NCBI GenBank assembly: GCA_016929985.1
Contig: JAFGIH010000153.1
Location: 1 to 5,651, forward strand
DNA from: Thermoleophilia bacterium
GTDB lineage: Bacteria > Actinomycetota > Thermoleophilia > RBG-16-64-13
Direction of reading: 5' to 3'
Length of the DNA stretch: 5,651 bases
Program-made: the position numbers and the translations under genes
Shown: positions 5,093 to 5,651 of the stretch, piece after piece
Position numbering within the stretch: position 1 is the stretch's first letter
Layout of the letters: each line of letters opens with the position of its first letter
The notes under the pieces: model-generated
Told to the model about the DNA's origin: nothing
Database searches by the model: none
What the model saw: the letters and a program-made list of their open reading frames with translations, nothing else

Positions 5093-5651
5093 AGGCGGAC
5101 GCGTTGAACAAGTTGAAATTCCGGGTGCTCCAGGCGCGCCTGGGGCTGTCCCTGTTTGAAGCCGTCGGGGTTCTCGAGGCGTTGTGGCTGTTTGCCAAGT
5201 CGAACGCCCTACAGGGCGACGTGGGCCGGTTCTCCAACGACGAGATCGCGATGGCCATCGGGTGGGCCCGGCCGGCAAACGAGCTCATCGAGGCGTTGAC
5301 AGATGCGCCGGACCATCGCCCAGGCATGACGTGGCTCGATGAACACCCGGAGCACAGGCTCATCATCCACGACTGGGCGGAGCATTTGGATGGCGGGCAT
5401 CACGCGGTTCTGGCCCGCCGAAAGTTGCGTTTTGCCGACGGATCCATGCCAAAGCTGGAGTGCCTCTTCAGCGCCGAGAGAAAGGCCGCAAAAGCCGCTT
5501 ATGACCTAAACGATAAAGAGGTCAAACCTACTGGCACGAAACAATGTAAGCGAACAAAGCCACCAGCTACCCACGGGTCACCCATGGAAACTCCACGGGT
5601 CACCCATGGTAGTCCGAACAGAACAGAACAGAACAGAACAGAACAGAACAA
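5089..5651 (+). CDS. phage replication protein, N-terminal winged-helix part (3' end outside window)
   Basis: From ATG 5089, which overlaps the previous stop (ATGA), the frame stays open through 187 codons to the right edge, so the gene is cut off. A G-rich stretch at 5077-5081 may serve as ribosome binding site. Residues ~8-100 match a domain common at the start of phage replisome-organiser or initiator proteins: KLKFRVLQARLGLSLFEAVGVLEALWLFA, then GDVGRFSNDEIAMAIGW, ANELIEALTDA, WLDEHPEHRLIIHDWAEH. In that family this is a DNA-binding winged-helix region. Residues ~104-145 are basic and helical. From ~146 the chain becomes a Lys/Thr/Pro/Asn/Gln-rich linker (THGSPMETPRVTHGSP, then NRTEQ repeats), encoded by DNA repeats. 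The DnaD-like or helicase-loading C-terminal part expected for such proteins would lie beyond the window. Composition in the linker is clearly less GC-rich than the rest. Confidence 0.82.
   Translation, partial: MKADALNKLKFRVLQARLGLSLFEAVGVLEALWLFAKSNALQGDVGRFSNDEIAMAIGWARPANELIEALTDAPDHRPGMTWLDEHPEHRLIIHDWAEHLDGGHHAVLARRKLRFADGSMPKLECLFSAERKAAKAAYDLNDKEVKPTGTKQCKRTKPPATHGSPMETPRVTHGSPNRTEQNRTEQN
5571..5587 (+). repeat. 17-bp near-palindromic repeat, copy 1 (iteron-like)
   Basis: The sequence CCACGGGTCACCCATGG is identical to copy 2, which starts 22 bp later. It is also an imperfect palindrome: half-site CCACGGGT, central C, then ACCCATGG, with one mismatched pair (C against A). It reads in frame as part of THGSPM. 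It looks like a binding site for a dimeric protein. Confidence 0.8.
5593..5609 (+). repeat. 17-bp near-palindromic repeat, copy 2 (iteron-like)
   Basis: This is the identical second copy of CCACGGGTCACCCATGG, separated from copy 1 by 5 bp. The 22-bp period is about two helical turns and is not a multiple of three, so this copy is translated in a different frame (PRVTHG) from copy 1. Confidence 0.8.
5616..5651 (+). repeat. GAACA pentamer tandem repeat, 7 copies, reaching the window edge
   Basis: Seven perfect GAACA units fill 5616-5650, followed by one further A. The array contains no T on the + strand. Translated, it gives a five-residue cycle N-R-T-E-Q every 15 bp. It begins 6 bp after the second 17-bp repeat. 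The true length is unknown because it continues to or past the edge. Confidence 0.9.

Larger units (their letters stand above)
5571..5651 (+). other. candidate replication origin inside the replication gene
   Basis: Paired iteron-like palindromes followed by a low-complexity pentamer array lie in the linker-coding part of a replication protein gene. Lambda-type phages are known to hold their origin as iterons inside the initiator gene (O). A hand count gives about 57% A+T for 5491-5560 just upstream, against about 42% for 5101-5160. The origin role is inference from position and repeat layout; no protein-DNA evidence exists here. Confidence 0.45.

Noticed and set aside
4634..5278. Minus-strand open frame of 214 codons at the right side
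   Set aside because: Low-complexity Pro/Arg/His translation, opposite three supported + strand genes; no RBS-linked conserved start.
5571..5651. CRISPR array
   Set aside because: Only two 17-bp repeats with a 5-bp separation and then a pentamer array; no spacer-sized unique segments and no cas genes.

Overview
The window looks like part of the genome of a GC-rich double-stranded DNA phage or prophage. All recognisable genes are on the + strand and are packed almost without gaps. Most junctions are ATGA, TGATG or longer overlaps, and most starts have a strong AGGAGG-type ribosome binding site. The recognisable families are a repeat-bearing cytosine-5 DNA methyltransferase, a Gp37/Gp68 (DUF5131) protein, a GY.LL..GE-type small phage protein, a nucleoside 2-deoxyribosyltransferase-like protein and a winged-helix replication protein. 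These belong to the early/replication accessory zone of many tailed phages. The canonical Shine-Dalgarno sequences fit a bacterial host, but the host phylum cannot be read from the sequence. Family names are from memory of motifs, not from a search.

Layout: (1) 2-622 is the 3' end of a C5-cytosine methyltransferase gene, with a run of ~32-residue repeats followed by motifs IX and X. (2) 619-1116 is an unrecognised 165-aa protein. (3) 1116-1868 is a 250-aa protein that appears to join a DUF7666-like N-terminal half to an Imm-5-like alpha-helical half. (4) 1852-2682 is a DUF5131 protein with a four-cysteine cluster. (5, 6) 2675-3442 and 3439-3921 are unknown proteins that seem to share a segment. 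(7) 3905-4114 is a small phage protein overlapped at both ends. (8) 4086-4679 is a deoxyribosyltransferase-fold protein. (9) A 65-bp gap is followed by a helical 115-aa protein starting at a GTG (4745-5092). (10) From 5089 to the right edge there is an open frame for the N-terminal part of a phage replication protein.

The most interesting DNA-level structure is inside this last gene. Two identical 17-bp near-palindromes are spaced 22 bp apart, so they are read in different frames. They are followed directly by seven perfect tandem copies of GAACA that run to the edge of the window. A replication protein gene with iteron-like repeats in its middle resembles the lambda O/ori arrangement, so this is a candidate replication origin. 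No promoter, terminator, tRNA, CRISPR array or insertion sequence was found. The genes probably form one long transcript started upstream of the window.
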